From positions 248,001-312,000 of the forward strand of contig BROG01000292.1 of the NCBI GenBank assembly GCA_030159075.1: a DNA stretch of 64,000 nt, written 5' to 3'. Each line of letters starts with the position of its first letter. The first letter of the stretch is position 1. Position numbers and translations under genes: made by a program. Positions 48,801-59,390 of this stretch are shown here, piece after piece. The DNA comes from Atrina japonica. Its lineage: Eukaryota; Mollusca; Bivalvia; Pterioida; Pinnidae. Under the pieces are notes generated by a model. The model searched no databases. It was not told the DNA's origin and saw only the letters and a program-made list of their open reading frames with translations.

Positions 48801-51800
48801 TAAAGGATTAATTGCATATCTTCAATTTTCAGCTATTTCTGTTAATTTTTTTATGGTTTTTACCCTAAAACTCCTCAGTGGCCAGAGCGGTAAGAAAGCT
48901 CAGTTTGTAGCATTTTTGGTAGGCTTTTGACAAACATACCCTCTGAAAAACAACTTGATAAAAACATGGGTTATAAGTTGCTTAAGAAAATACTTTTTAC
49001 AGATTTCTGTTTAAACCCCAAAACACAAAACTTAATAAATAATGGTTGTTAAATGGGTCAATACTTATCATTTAAACTATCTACCATACAACTAGTACTT
49101 TCACTGCAAACAGAGATCATAGAGTAAGGATTAATTGAGATTTTCCAGTTTTCAGCGATTTTTGTAAATTTTCTATGTTTTACCCCAAAAATCCTAGAGC
49201 CCCAACGCTCAGAGTGCTTGCATGTCTCATTTTGTAGCATTTTTGATAAGTTTTCAGGAAAACATAACCTCCAAAACAAACACATTATTAGCCAGGGGAC
49301 TATTAGCGATGCTGGCTTTTTGGGTTGCAATTAGTATTTTAAAGCTTTTTACGATAAGATTGCCCATGTATAAAGATTACGCTATGCATTTACTAATTGA
49401 CCGTGTATAATACCACTTTCCCTTTAGAATATTTATTTTAAACAACTCAACCGATAATGTCTAGTTGACAGAAACGATCGTCTTAAGCATTATACCTTTG
49501 GTATTATGTTTATAATATTTAGGCAGTGTTTCACCGCAGGTGTACGGTGTTAAGAAGCATCAATACAATTGTCACAGTCTATAACAAAGGTCTACCGTTT
49601 TGACACCCCACCTACAGCTAGTAACGCATCCATTTTAGAGAAAGTCTAATGTCGGTACAGATACCAACAATAAATACATATTCCATCAACCTTTCTCAAC
49701 AATTTATCACTTGTAATATGTAATCAACATTTAACATAAAACAAATTACCATTCTCGAGAGAAAGTCTGTCATTTCTGTTCAGTACTTACAACATGTCCT
49801 TACCTATTCGACATATGTTACAACAATGCCTACTATTGTTACTTTATTCACTTACAACATGTCTTGTCTTTTCTTTGCAAAACTATAGCTTTGGTATTAT
49901 GTTTATAATATTTGCAACAACAGGGTCGTGGGTACACATAAACACAATACCAAATATTGTGGTCGAATCTGACTATCTAATACTAAATATTTCTTATTTT
50001 TTAAATTTCTAATATTATTGAATATCATACCCTTTGTTTCAGGCATTACTTATGGTATAATATACTTATCGTGGCCGTCCTGTGGATTGTAAACCTTGGA
50101 TGCACTGTGATATTTATGTCTTATAAGTATAAATGTAAGTTTAATTTCGATTTGTTTATTGTGTTGTGTTTGCCATTACCTGATCCAGTTAAAGGCTCAT
50201 GTGACCTATTGCATTCGACCTTCGCCTGTCATTGACCTCATTCGTAAATATTTAGGACACCAGAGCCAAAGGCTTAAGGTGACCTATTGCGATCGTCTTT
50301 TGTCTGAAGATTGTTATTTCAAATTTCCAATGTCAAGGTCAGATTTGAATTTGAATTTTGAATAGTGTTTAACGCCACACTCAACATTTTTTCATTTATA
50401 CAATGGCGGTCAGCTTCTACTGGTGGGGGAGAGTGCACGGTTACCATGTACCCGACAAGACACCATCGACCTTCTACAACTAAAAATACGTTATATACAT
50501 ATGAACTAAACCGTTTTTGGACATTTTTTCAACATTATTTTTGTCCGTGCTCAAAATGTCTATTTCCTGAAAGAGAAAGGAATTTTTATATATAATATAA
50601 AATATATATGACCAAAGGTCATTGTGTCAAATGTCATGACTATCAAAATACAATAATCAAGTTGGCTTAAGGCTATAGTGGCATACTGAAGTCCGTCTCT
50701 GTCATCTGTCGCATATAAACGTTTACATTTGGAATTTAATCTGAAATACTGCTGATAACCGCCTATAAAATTTATTTGAATGACTAAATGTGGTTATTTG
50801 GCAGTCAGGGTAGTCCTGAATTCAATATGGTTACCTTGACCGATATATGAATAAATATACCTTTAGCGTCATAGCATAACTGTCTAGTATTTTTGACCAT
50901 TTGAAATTAAGGTCTTACTTATATCAATACTACATGTATTTTCATTAGGAAATCACACCTCATTACTGCCTATGTCACAGTCTATTCATAATTTTGTTTC
51001 CATTGACATTATATATTCATTTTAAAACATATTCTTGAAAATGCGTTTTCCTTTATGTCTTTAATAAAGAATAAAAATGAGTTCAGCAATTATGCCACGA
51101 TATCGGCAATATATTGATACATTATAAACGTGTTCAGAATTGCCGAAGGATTCAAAGTCAAATGTCAAAAGCTTGAACTACAAAATATCTTAAATTGCTC
51201 ACGTTCTTAAAATGTTTAAATCATGTGTTCAGTGTCATACGTGAAAATTGCCAATTTTTAAGGTAAAAGAGAATGAAATTCTACAAAAAAATTAATACAC
51301 AAATTTTTGACATATTGGTATACGTATGAAACTATTTTATAAACATGATTTCGGTTACATGAGCTGAAGTAACCATCAGTGTACATTATCCGTTAACAAT
51401 CTTTTTCGTAGTTTTGTGGTAGATCGTTCGACTTGTAACCGGTGATGGGTCATACCAAAGATTTCTTTTTAAATTAAAAATGGTAGTGACTGTATCCTCG
51501 TCAAACGCTTGGAATACAAGGAGAATGCCACGGTTCATTCGGGTGACACTTAAAGCCGACGTCCAGTGCCACGGCAAGAATGACACTTAAAAGGACCCTT
51601 AGTGGCATTGACATCATGTCATAGTACAGGTCAAAATGTGCATTACTTCACCTAAAGCTGGTGGCATATCAATAGGAGTGAAAAATTCTTGACAACAAAC
51701 AAACAGAAACAAAAAAGCAGAATTATCAGAACAGAGAAGAACATATCTAAAGGTTTAACTACACGGAATAATACAGAAAATACGAGTACACAAGGCACAA

Positions 51801-53332
51801 CTTGAATACTTTATCCTTTCCACAAACATTGTTCACGATCATTATAAATGAAATAAAAAAAGAAATGTACAACCTTAAAGCAGTTTCATAATGAGCTGTA
51901 CACTGTCATTATTTTGTGTCCTTCGTTGTTTTTGTTTCGTGGCGATTTCTCCAATCACCATACAATATTTTTTCGGATTTAGAATTATATTTTATGTTAT
52001 ACAATGTATTGGTTTATTGTAGATATAAATAAAATTCGAAGTATATTAAGAAAGGAAATTCTTGTACCTGAATCAACACAAAATGTAAGGTAAATATTAA
52101 TATTTTTTATAAACTGTTTGACTTAGTTGAATTTACACCATGTCATTGGTATTTACAGAATAATGTAACACTGGTGTAATATAATTTATCAAATGTATTT
52201 TTATTTTGTTTCTATTAATATATGGAATTTTGTCTGATATTAAGAATACATTACATTAGCGAACAGTCACGATGCAATTTATTGCAGTTACACTCAAAAT
52301 ATAAATTACGCTTAATTAAATTTAGAAAAGAACATGTATTTAGGTATTTATTGTAATAACTCATTGTTTTTGTAGACAAAGGCTTACTACTCAGGATGAA
52401 CAAAGCCAGCATTAGCGAGATTTTTACAGAACATAATATATATATATATATATATGACAGCATGTATGATGATTTGAGGCCATAATCATGCTGACAGGAG
52501 CATCTGGGCATGACACCATAAGACTTGAGGATTTACTGAATTTTCAGAATATATATTAATATATTTGGCATGCTCAGCAAATGATAAATATTTGTGATGT
52601 CCAATTGGGGGTTATCTTTCCTTAATTCAGATGGCACTACCACCGATTATGCAGCTTCATAACAGATTACAATATTTTGTATGAAACAGGTTTAATAAAG
52701 CCTAGTCGCAACGTGCAGCAGACATTGTACTTTTTCACTACGTATGCAGACTTTATTCATCTGAAGGTTGGCGATGACATCATTTCATTCATCTGAAGAA
52801 TTATTTTTTCATTTATTGCTGTATGGGGCATTCCATTAGCCTTAGGGAACTGATTCAATATTCATGTTAAGATTTAAAAAGGAATAAAATACTATCCGAT
52901 TAACGCTAGATGTTCGGAATGCATTCGTTTAAAAATGACGTAAGGTGCTTTCTGACGTGATTGGATTGTGACATCATAACCACACAAATGTTTGACGGGC
53001 TATATAATCGTGACGTCATGGTCGAAAATTTTGCCTAAAGGTGCCGTGTCGAGCATTGACGAATGGTAAATTACAATGATGACACTTATTTACCGGAATG
53101 ACGGGCATAATCATCGTAATGACGCCTTATCTGCAAGATTGACACTTAAAGGAAACTTTTTCATTTAGGATGCCGTGAGACTAATTTTAACATTCAATCA
53201 ATTGATTCATACTCAGTATTTACTTATCTGTTTTTCAAATTTTAGTTGTGCCAGAAAACTACAGAAACCGCTGTAACTAACGTGTCACAACAGTTAAGTT
53301 TTGTTGACAATATTTTATATTTCTGTGGATAA
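38533..53332 (+). CDS. Predicted cysteine-rich single-pass membrane protein (TNF-receptor-like), 8 coding exons
   Basis: Exons: 38533-38552, 39519-39742, 42212-42328, 43210-43243, 44746-44817, 50043-50134, 52023-52084 and 53246-53332 (TAA). All junctions are AG/GT, with intron phases 2,1,1,2,2,1,0 that match throughout, giving 235 residues. Residues 1-25 form a signal peptide ([18 protein letters not shown], then SCIA). The ectodomain (26-160) has eleven cysteines (41, 48, 56, 72, 84, 102, 108, 123, 130, 147, 149) and sequons at N122 and N142. A transmembrane helix spans about 163-183, followed by KYK and a 50-residue cytoplasmic tail without a recognised domain. The segment [10 protein letters not shown] resembles the end of a TNF-receptor cysteine-rich repeat, but the family assignment is inference. 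The introns hold Naiads, MITEs and hammerhead repeats. The last exon is the least certain: an alternative donor (52089) would give a shorter C-terminus. A 5' untranslated exon upstream is possible. Confidence 0.62.
38640..38966 (+). mobile_element. Family B MITE, complete
   Basis: Terminal inverted repeats AAGGGGTATTGGCTGT (left) and ACGGCTAATACCCCTT (right) bound about 327 bases. It lies in the first coding intron of the membrane-protein gene. Confidence 0.7.
39010..39290 (-). mobile_element. Diverged inverted Naiad tail and RT end
   Basis: Shows the tail blocks GAGGTGAGATCAGGTG, GAGGAGTAAGCATCCCC and ATCCTCGTCACAAATGGTA, then TTTAGTGAAAC and a remnant of the RT end. Confidence 0.65.
39755..39848. 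repeat. (CT)n microsatellite
   Basis: A CT tract of about 90 bases starts a few bases after the donor of coding exon 2, preceded by (AC)n. Confidence 0.95.
40270..40620 (-). mobile_element. Family A copy split by a Naiad family 2 tail
   Basis: The hammerhead core is decayed (CTGATGG, no clean GTC). Positions about 40360-40490 match the Naiad family 2 tail on + (TTAGATAGTATTCTGAAGCA, AATTTGTCGTGTTCTAATGG). Family A resumes afterwards (GTGGTACCATAAAAGGCCAA). Confidence 0.65.
40621..41109. other. Intronic, nothing recognised
   Basis: Part of the intron between coding exons 2 and 3. No repeat named. Confidence 0.4.
41110..41280 (-). mobile_element. Naiad family 1 tail, inverted
   Basis: Matches the tail from its 3' end to the GTGAGTCCACAGTCAA block, then is replaced without a gap by family 2 sequence on +. 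Confidence 0.7.
41281..41965 (+). pseudogene. Naiad family 2 RT C-terminus and tail
   Basis: Homologous to 25325-25977. Includes [20 protein letters not shown], then a frame with [13 protein letters not shown] and [20 protein letters not shown], then the family 2 tail (GCGATGGGTGTGTCATGTCA, CGTCGTGTTATAATGGACTT). Frameshifts are present. Confidence 0.75.
42385..42710 (+). mobile_element. Family B MITE
   Basis: Shares the body (AAGGTCAGGTCCAATGTGG, CATCAAGCAATTTTCACAAA) with other copies. The left terminus is degenerate (CCAGGGGCATCAGTTGTG). It lies just after coding exon 3. Confidence 0.55.
42955..43122. repeat. 84-bp tandem duplication in intron
   Basis: Two copies of a segment with ATATGGTAAAACAT, GGCGTTTTGTCGGG and CAGAGTATGTATCAGTACCA. 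The second starts near 43039. Confidence 0.85.
43450..43560 (-). mobile_element. Family A hammerhead fragment
   Basis: The core is ATGATGA, stem II is altered, and the stem I return strand is lost. It faces the copy at 44553 in the opposite orientation, with a Naiad between them. Confidence 0.6.
43690..43988 (-). pseudogene. Naiad RT end and tail
   Basis: The tail is on the left. The RT C-terminus [19 protein letters not shown] continues leftwards to CDYSVSLS and a damaged end. It is joined at 43989-44002 to an endonuclease segment by a short filler. Confidence 0.75.
44003..44550 (-). pseudogene. Naiad N-terminal GIY-YIG endonuclease, most complete copy in the window
   Basis: On the minus strand, a lead-in frame (44540 down to 44247) carries CGSKNCKT and NKTFIC. 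After a one-base frameshift comes [19 protein letters not shown], then [13 protein letters not shown] (about 44280-44180). The domain ends with TVRI, a stop, [11 protein letters not shown], a stop, then [20 protein letters not shown] and YGCND. The Y/YVGET core, the Arg and the His, and the upstream cysteines fit the zinc-bearing GIY-YIG endonucleases of Penelope-like elements. Its end overlaps the beginning of the 1932-4328 protein, which shows that the full Naiad is endonuclease-CxC-RT. The whole RT core is deleted here. It lies in the intron between coding exons 4 and 5 of the host gene. Confidence 0.8.
44553..44635 (+). mobile_element. Family A hammerhead fragment
   Basis: The + strand reads CTAATGAAGTCTAATT, then AACGATCGTC and TTGAGC. 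Stem III, GTC and the stem I return survive; the CTGATGA core and GAAA are damaged. It begins within a few bases of the Naiad endonuclease start, in the opposite orientation. Confidence 0.65.
45060..45300 (-). mobile_element. Family A copy, first unit of a tandem dimer
   Basis: Hammerhead at about 45070-45115 on minus: core CTGAGGA (one change), GAAA, ACGATCGTC and the stem I strands intact. It ends with the family 5' block at about 45220-45297. Confidence 0.7.
45300..45580 (-). mobile_element. Family A copy, second unit of the tandem dimer
   Basis: Starts directly after the preceding unit. Its ribozyme (about 45328-45373) keeps GAAA, ACGATCGTC and GTC/GAC stem II but has GTGATGC in place of CTGATGA. 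The equivalent cleavage positions of the two units lie about 257 bases apart. Confidence 0.7.
46246..46295 (-). mobile_element. SINE tail fragment
   Basis: TATTTAACGTCCCACTCAAG and TTTCACGCATATG match the reverse of the SINE tail at 19660-19690. Confidence 0.6.
46440..47130 (-). pseudogene. Naiad tail and RT end, partly duplicated
   Basis: The tail and RT end occupy 46490-46777. The ATCCTCGTCACAA to TTTGCGGAACGT segment then repeats at 46778-46920, followed by an RT C-terminal stretch ([20 protein letters not shown]) with an internal deletion (SPRLMSTF). Confidence 0.8.
49420..49525 (+). mobile_element. Family A copy, outward-facing
   Basis: + strand: CTCAA, CCGATAATGTCTAGTTGACA, GAAACGATCGTC, TTAAGC, then CCTTTGGTATTATGTTTATA. 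Most of the hammerhead survives but the core has two changes. A further copy of the terminal CTTTGGTATTATGTTTATAA block stands at 49888-49910. Confidence 0.65.
49526..50042. other. Intronic, nothing recognised apart from a family A end
   Basis: Holds only the short family A terminus at 49888-49910, ahead of coding exon 6. Confidence 0.4.
50358..50490 (-). mobile_element. V-SINE fragment, reverse
   Basis: Reverse complement of the V-domain: GTGTTTAACGCCACACTCAA, ATGGCGGTCAGCTTCTA and CATCGACCTTC. Confidence 0.7.
50491..51404. other. Intronic, nothing recognised
   Basis: No repeat or coding signal that I can name. Confidence 0.4.
51405..51720 (+). mobile_element. Diverged SINE
   Basis: Head-like GGTAGATCGTTCGACTTGTA, box B-like ACCGGTGATGGGTCAT region, and SINE tail GGAGTGAAAAATTCTTGACA followed by AAACAAACAGAAAC. 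Confidence 0.5.
51721..53245. other. Introns around coding exon 7
   Basis: (TA)n at about 52437-52455. The segment near 52720-52790 (GAAGGTTGGCGATGACATCA) recurs at 54690-54725. Otherwise nothing recognised. Confidence 0.45.
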
Positions 53333-53364
53333 GTTATTTTCATATTCATTATGTTAAATAATAA

Positions 53365-53985
53365 TAGAAAAGAAATTAAAGATACAACAGAATCAAGCAC
53401 ACATGCTTCATACTTAGACATTTTACTTAATATAAACACAGACGGCAAATTAGCAACTAAGCTATACGATAAACGCGACGATTTCGGCTTTCCCATCGTA
53501 AATTTTCCACATTTAAGTAGTAATATCCCTCAGTCACCCGCATATGGAGTTTATATTTCACAAATGATCCGACATGCCAGGGCGTGTACAACATATGAAG
53601 ATTTCATATACAGAGGTAAACTACTCACTGACAAATTATTGACACAGGGATATCGAAAACTGCGTTTAATGTCAACGTTCCGCAAATTTTATAGTCTTGT
53701 TTGCGACTACTCTGTTTGACTAAGTGAAATGTTGAGTTGCCTTTTCGTTGGCGATTGTTGAGACGTCTGTACCAATTGTGACGAGGATACACTCCTCACG
53801 TGTTTCATTGGACTTGACTGTGGAATCACGGCGGGTGTGACCGGTCGACAGGGGATGTTTACTCCTCCATGGCACCTCTTGGTTTCCAGAGGTTCGTGTT
53901 TGTCCATTTTTACCGGATTTGTATCTATGTCCTGGACATTCTATTGATTTATACTTTGGTATCTGAAATTTTTTACTTTAAGGAT
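53365..53985 (+). pseudogene. Naiad RT C-terminus plus tail
   Basis: Starts at the EIKDTTESSTHASYL block about 30 bases after the stop of the membrane-protein gene, so it probably lies in its 3' untranslated region or just past it. A gap near 53690 removes the GRYN residues, and TGA replaces TCA at CDYSV. The tail lacks ten bases near 53873. Confidence 0.8.
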
Positions 53986-54870
53986 TAGGAAAATACTTTG
54001 GTGGGAGGGGGAATATACAGATTTTTGTAAATTATTCAATTTTTAAAAGAAAATGGTGAATTTTTGTTCTATAATTGCTATACTTATTGAAACCTTGATC
54101 ATACGGATGTTGAAAAAATACATTCAAAATTATTTTCCTTTGATAATTTTATAAGTAAAATATTTCTTTTTCTGTATTGATTTTTTCATGTTTTTAAAAA
54201 ATTCATATCTAGCACAGTAAACAAGAAATTAAATTGATCTGTTTACACTTTTCAGGGGAATCTTAGATATACCTCTGTGGAGGAAATTCAATGTATTTTT
54301 TTCTCAAAATTATGAGGATAAAAATTTTTCATAGTTTGCATTTTAATAACGATCAAAGTGAAGTATCAATTGACACAAAATGAAGAAAATTTAATTCGGG
54401 AGTCCGTTGTTTAATACCTCCTTAAATCTACTTGGCATTTATTTAATGATTTCAACGTAACCTAAATCTTAGTTATTTATTCTCTTGATGAGATAATGAC
54501 GGGGAGTCTTAGAGATTTATTTCTCTTTTGATCACACTACCAGTGATGTGACAAGAAATACCGTTAAAATAGCTTTGATTGTGACGTTACCAGTGACAGC
54601 ATTATAGCAATAATGTTAATAATTAAGCATAGCAGCAATATAATTGGCTAACGTGAAGCAAACTGGAATATTTTTATTCACTACGCACACAGACTTCTTT
54701 CACCTGAAGGTTGGCGATGACATCACTGGGTGTTTGTGACGTCACTTGAATCTGAATGGGACAATCAAATAAAACATGTGTAGATCATTTTTGAAATATT
54801 AGTTGTATTCAAGTTGGTAATTTGACTAAATTCAACATATGATAAAGTACGCTTACATGTTAATGATATG
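53986..54870. other. Intergenic, nothing recognised
   Basis: Contains only the short repeated GAAGGTTGGCGATGACATCA element near 54705. Confidence 0.4.
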
Positions 54871-55320
54871 GACAGACACCACCAAATATTTTTCCATAGG
54901 CATCAATGCTAATTTGCAAAACTTCCGGTCACCTTTATTCCCAAGTTTATATAATCTGGGTCAAATCAGTACCCTGTGCTTAAAGATCAATATTTTTGAT
55001 AACAAAATATGCAATCAAAGGTATAGGTTGCCGTTGCATTTCTACTTCAAATTTTCACTTGTTTACAACTAGTAGTATTCCGCAACAAAGGAAAGTATCT
55101 ATTCTCATCGGACCCCTCCCTCTAAATTTTCAACCGTCAACCCTAGAATTTGCAAAGTACAACTATTATTGATGTATCTTTTTATCACCTTAATTTCACT
55201 TATTAATGACAAAACTAATTTTTTCATTTAATAACCAATCAGATCGCTGAGCTTATTTTACCCTCCGCACAACTCTCCACCCATGTTGTAAACAAAGCAG
55301 GTGTTTTTCCAAAACATTGC
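54871..55320. repeat. Dispersed repeat C, longer copy
   Basis: Begins GACAGACACCACCAAATATT and ends CATGTTGTAAACAAAGCAGG. The same two blocks stand close together at 59056-59167, where the middle is deleted. Class unknown. Confidence 0.5.
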
Positions 55321-56214
55321 CAAAAATTGTCATTTTGCTTTTTTGGAAAACTCATTAACTGTACACTAAGCCCCATTAATATTGAGGGTGGGAAACCAAC
55401 CTGAAGAGAAACACAGTCTATAATGTGTCATACTCCTACCTATCAATTTCATTCATTGATATTAACAAAAAAGCATTTTATGAAGAAGTTGTATGTTTTT
55501 CTTTCATGATTTTCATTCAGAATTGTCTGAAATACAACACTTTGTTAGTTTTAATGATTTTATATCATTATTTAACAATATTTACATACCGACTGTAATT
55601 TCCTTCATTACAGTTATACAGAACGAACGTATTGTTGTATCAATAAAGCCAGTGGATCATCACGTGATCTAAGTGTTAACCCCTAGCTGGCGTAGGAATA
55701 CCTGGATATCTAAGAACCCCTTTCCATGACCTTGTTACGGCGGCGATTTGTCGGACAAGTATTCTCTGAACATATGAATGAATCAATAAAGGATAAAATA
55801 ACACACATTCATTCCATATTTTTATTTCAAGCCATTAATTACCAAAAAAACAAACAAAAATCACTGAAAGAAATTGAAAACACAAGACTAGGCCTGTATC
55901 TGAAGCACACTGTACATGCCCATATCATAGGACCATTGCGATGGATCTAGGCCATGTTATAAAAAGAAACACAGGCCACAGAAATGAAAATTGCTTCGTA
56001 GTTACGTTGTTTGTAAGAAAGTTGAAAAGGGAGTCCGGTCTAGTGCAATTTTCCGTCATCATAAAAGCTATTCCTGTCAGAAACAATTCTTCACTCGCAT
56101 CGCGTGAAATCGACTCTCAGTTCACCTCAAATCCTATTAATTCCTAGGCTAATTACCAGGCCCATCTTGTTTTTCACAACCTGTAATTTTAATGCCGAGC
56201 ATAAGTAGTGTTCA
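55321..56214. other. Intergenic, weak coding-like frames only
   Basis: Two frames of about 70 codons (55726-55950 and 55941-56147) show no recognisable motif or splice support. Confidence 0.35.
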
Positions 56215-56755
56215 TAGGTCACTTAATATAGACACAGACGGGACATTGGCAACTAAGCTATACGACAAACGCGACGATTTCGGCTTTCCCATCGTACATT
56301 TTCCACATTTAAGTAGTAATATCCCTCAGTCACCCGCATATGGAGTTTATATTTTATAAATGATCCGATATGCCAGGGCGTGTACAACATATGAAGATTT
56401 CATATACAGAGGTAAACTACTCACTGACAAATTATTGACACAGGGATATCGAAAACAGCGTTTAATGTCAATGTTCCGCAAATTTTACGGTCGGTATAAT
56501 AGTCTTGTTTGCGATTACTCTGTTTCACTAAGTGAAATGTTCAGTTGCCTTTTCGTTGGCGGTTGTTGAGACGGTTGTACCAATTGTGACGAGGATACAC
56601 TCCTCACGTGATTCATTGGACTTGACTGTGGACTCTCCTCCATGACACCTGATCCCACCTCTTTGTTTCCAGAGGTCCGTGTTTGTCCATTTTTACCGGA
56701 TTTGTATCTATGTCCTAGACATCTATTTATACTTTGGTATCTGAAATTTTTTATA
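56215..56755 (+). pseudogene. Naiad RT C-terminus plus tail
   Basis: From TDGTLATKLYDKRDDFGF through a stop at YISQ to a 69-codon open end (56360-56569) finishing Gly-Gly-Cys-UGA. The tail has a deletion removing the GACCGGTCGACAGG block. Confidence 0.8.
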
Positions 56756-59055
56756 TTTCTCAGTAAATTGACGGGGTACTCTATATGATCAGCTGTAAAA
56801 ACTGAAGTCTGAATTGACGTATGGATCTATTATAATTTATAGGCCTACACGGATTTTCCATAACGAACGTGTCGACAATTATCTTTTAAACAGAACAATA
56901 ACAGTTTGTTATTTCACAAAATAATCTGCATTTGATTGGAAGGATTTGCTAGTGGGCTAGCCTATATACTAAAATAGGTCTACTTACGAATTCGTCACCC
57001 CTTCACAGTTCACGGCATTTTCCAGCTACTTCAGCGATTGGTTAATATTAAAACTTGCGAACTAAATTTGAGAATAAGTATTCAAAATTGTCCATATCAC
57101 CAGTTTCTTTCAAAATGATATAAAAAAAAGAAATTAAACCTTAATCTCATTAGTATTTGCGATCAGAAAAGAGAACTACTTCTCATGTCAAAACAGCTGT
57201 TGAGCCATTACGTCATATGAAAACACCCCCGCAAAGTCAGTGTTCTGGGATGAATTTTGTATCCAGTCGACTACAGTTTCACTGAAAAATGGTAATGTAT
57301 ATAAATATAAGGATTGTTTTTTGTTTTATTTTTTTAACATCAACATCAAAAGTTTTTCCATGAGCAATTGCTTGTATACCCCGATGATGTTAAAAAATGA
57401 AAAACAATCCTTAAATATTGACCATGATGTCAAGTAATGGTAGACGGTACCCCTTAATACTGGAAAACGTGACAAAATATACAATTTTCTTCACAAAAAC
57501 TTACAATTTGCGTCATTTCTTAATAAGCTTCGAACCATTTAGTCACCAGATGTAAAGCAGGATTTCTGAATCTTACTTAAAAGCAAACTATCCCATTTTA
57601 GATATCATCAAATTGTTTTTATTGACAAGGAATGAAGTGCACCCTGAATAAAAGTGTAAAATTCCTGGGAGGGGGTACCCTTTAAAACAATACATTTCGT
57701 TAGACGTACTGTGCTCATTAATATAAAATATGTTATGCAGTCATTTTCAGACATATCCATTATTTTTTTCATCCCTTAATTACTGTCTCATGATATAACT
57801 AATTATATCCAACAGGCAGATAACTGAGTCTGACCAACACTAAAGGGTGCAAAATGCTACTGAAATTGCTTTTGAAACAGGGTAACATATTTATAGTTCT
57901 ATTTCAAATGAAAAAAAAATAGTATAATTTCAATTATACTAAGTTTTAAAAGTGGTAAAAGTCAATATCATTGGTTAATTTTTGTTTGATATGGCCCCAA
58001 TAGAATGTTTAGTGATAGTTGCTGAAAGGGGGAATTAAGTGTTATACAAAAATGCATGACTGAAATTAACAAAAATTATGAAAACCTGCAACTTGAATGA
58101 ATATTAAATACAAAATTATATATATAATTGATACTTGATAATTATTTTTACAGGTAATTGAGTATGATATTTATATAAAAAACACTTTTTGGACAATATT
58201 TCCTGGATTTAAGAAATTGAAAATTCCTTCCACAGGTTTAAATTATTGATAGGTTATGTAAAATATTAAAATACTCTGTTCCAAAAGAATTTGTTGTTTA
58301 CAAATTATCTATGATCCAATTTTAACGAAATATGACCTAACCCCAGGGTGAAAATTCTTGTATACAGTTCAGCATAAGGGGTTGGGGGTATATAACCTAT
58401 TTTCATACTGTTTTCACGATGAATTATTTTATTGATGAGACTTAAATATTGAAATGTAGATTAATGCAATTTTCTCAATGATAAGTTGGCAGTTACCCTT
58501 TACATACAGTGCATATATACAGCTAAAGTTACAAAATACACTGCACAATTCTACTGACATGGTCTAATATGTATAATTTGCCTTCAAAAGCAAATAATCA
58601 ACCGGTCTTTACATCACAAAGGTATTATTTTAATTTAAATGAGTAAAAATTTACAACAGAAACATCATTTCAAAAACAATTTGTTAAAATGAGTCACTAT
58701 ACATAGCCATAACTATATGAATTTTGATATAAGAACATGTGCATGTTTGTTGGATTTTCTCAGTACAGATGAAATTTTGACCAATAAATGATAAAAAAAA
58801 ATAGTTCTAGGTGTAATACAAAACACAGAGGTAAATTTAAGATATCCTGATATAAAAAAATGCACAATAATGTGTGTAGAGGTTGTACACCTAGAAATTT
58901 TGCACTTTGTGGACCCCCAACAGGTGCTTCATATCATAGAGACCCCCAGATCTGTTTAAAAGTATGAATTTACATCTTATGTGATAAAAATGGGAGAAAT
59001 GATTGATTTCAAGGCTTCATCTAGCCTACATGTAAACAATGTGCTTTCTCTGTAG
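56756..59055. other. Long AT-rich stretch, no gene recognised
   Basis: About 2.3 kb without a coding pattern, microsatellite or named repeat. Confidence 0.4.
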
Positions 59056-59167
59056 GACAGACACCACCAAATATTTTCCCATAGGCATCAATGCTAATTT
59101 ACACAACTTTGGGTGTCAAAAATGTCTGTGGCCATGTTGTAAACAAAGCAGGTGTTTTTCCATAATG
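59056..59167. repeat. Dispersed repeat C, short copy
   Basis: Start and end blocks of the repeat at 54871-55320 joined by a short middle. Confidence 0.55.
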
Positions 59168-59179
59168 TCTTTTAAAAGC

Positions 59180-59390
59180 TAAGATACTCATCTTTATAGA
59201 GTAGTTACTAAGCTAAGACAGTCTTCTCTTTGCAGTTGTTACTCTTACATTTGGATATGCATTTAGATGAATTGATACTACTTCCTATTTAGAAAATAGC
59301 ATTTTAAATTGGAGCTAAACAGATAAAGTATATATACGATGCCTTGAACAATATAATTTTAGTATTATGTTTATTTTGGGTTGTCATTTG
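59180..59390 (+). mobile_element. Family A copy, decayed
   Basis: + strand: AAAGCTAAGA, TTTTAAATTGGAGCTAAAC, CCTTGAAC and TTTTAGTATTATGTTTAT. The hammerhead core is unrecognisable (ACAGATAAAG). Confidence 0.5.

Larger units (their letters stand above)
45890..49300. repeat. Large inverted repeat of ~345-bp monomers inside intron 5
   Basis: The left arm (45890 to about 48150) has roughly six diverged + units, each with AAAATTGCTGAAAACTGGAA-like, CAAATTTGGTGTTTTGGGG-like and CAGAAATCTGTG blocks. The right arm (about 48180-49300) holds about four units in reverse, e.g. TTCCAGTTTTCAGCGATTTT at 49140. The axis is near 48170. A Naiad (46440-47130) sits within one left unit and a SINE tail (46246-46295) in another. 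Outward-pointing family A copies flank it at 45300 and 49470. Confidence 0.75.

Noticed and set aside
55726..56147. Two adjacent ~70-codon frames considered as a host exon pair
   Set aside because: No motif, splice site or composition shift was found. The frames are unrelated in phase.
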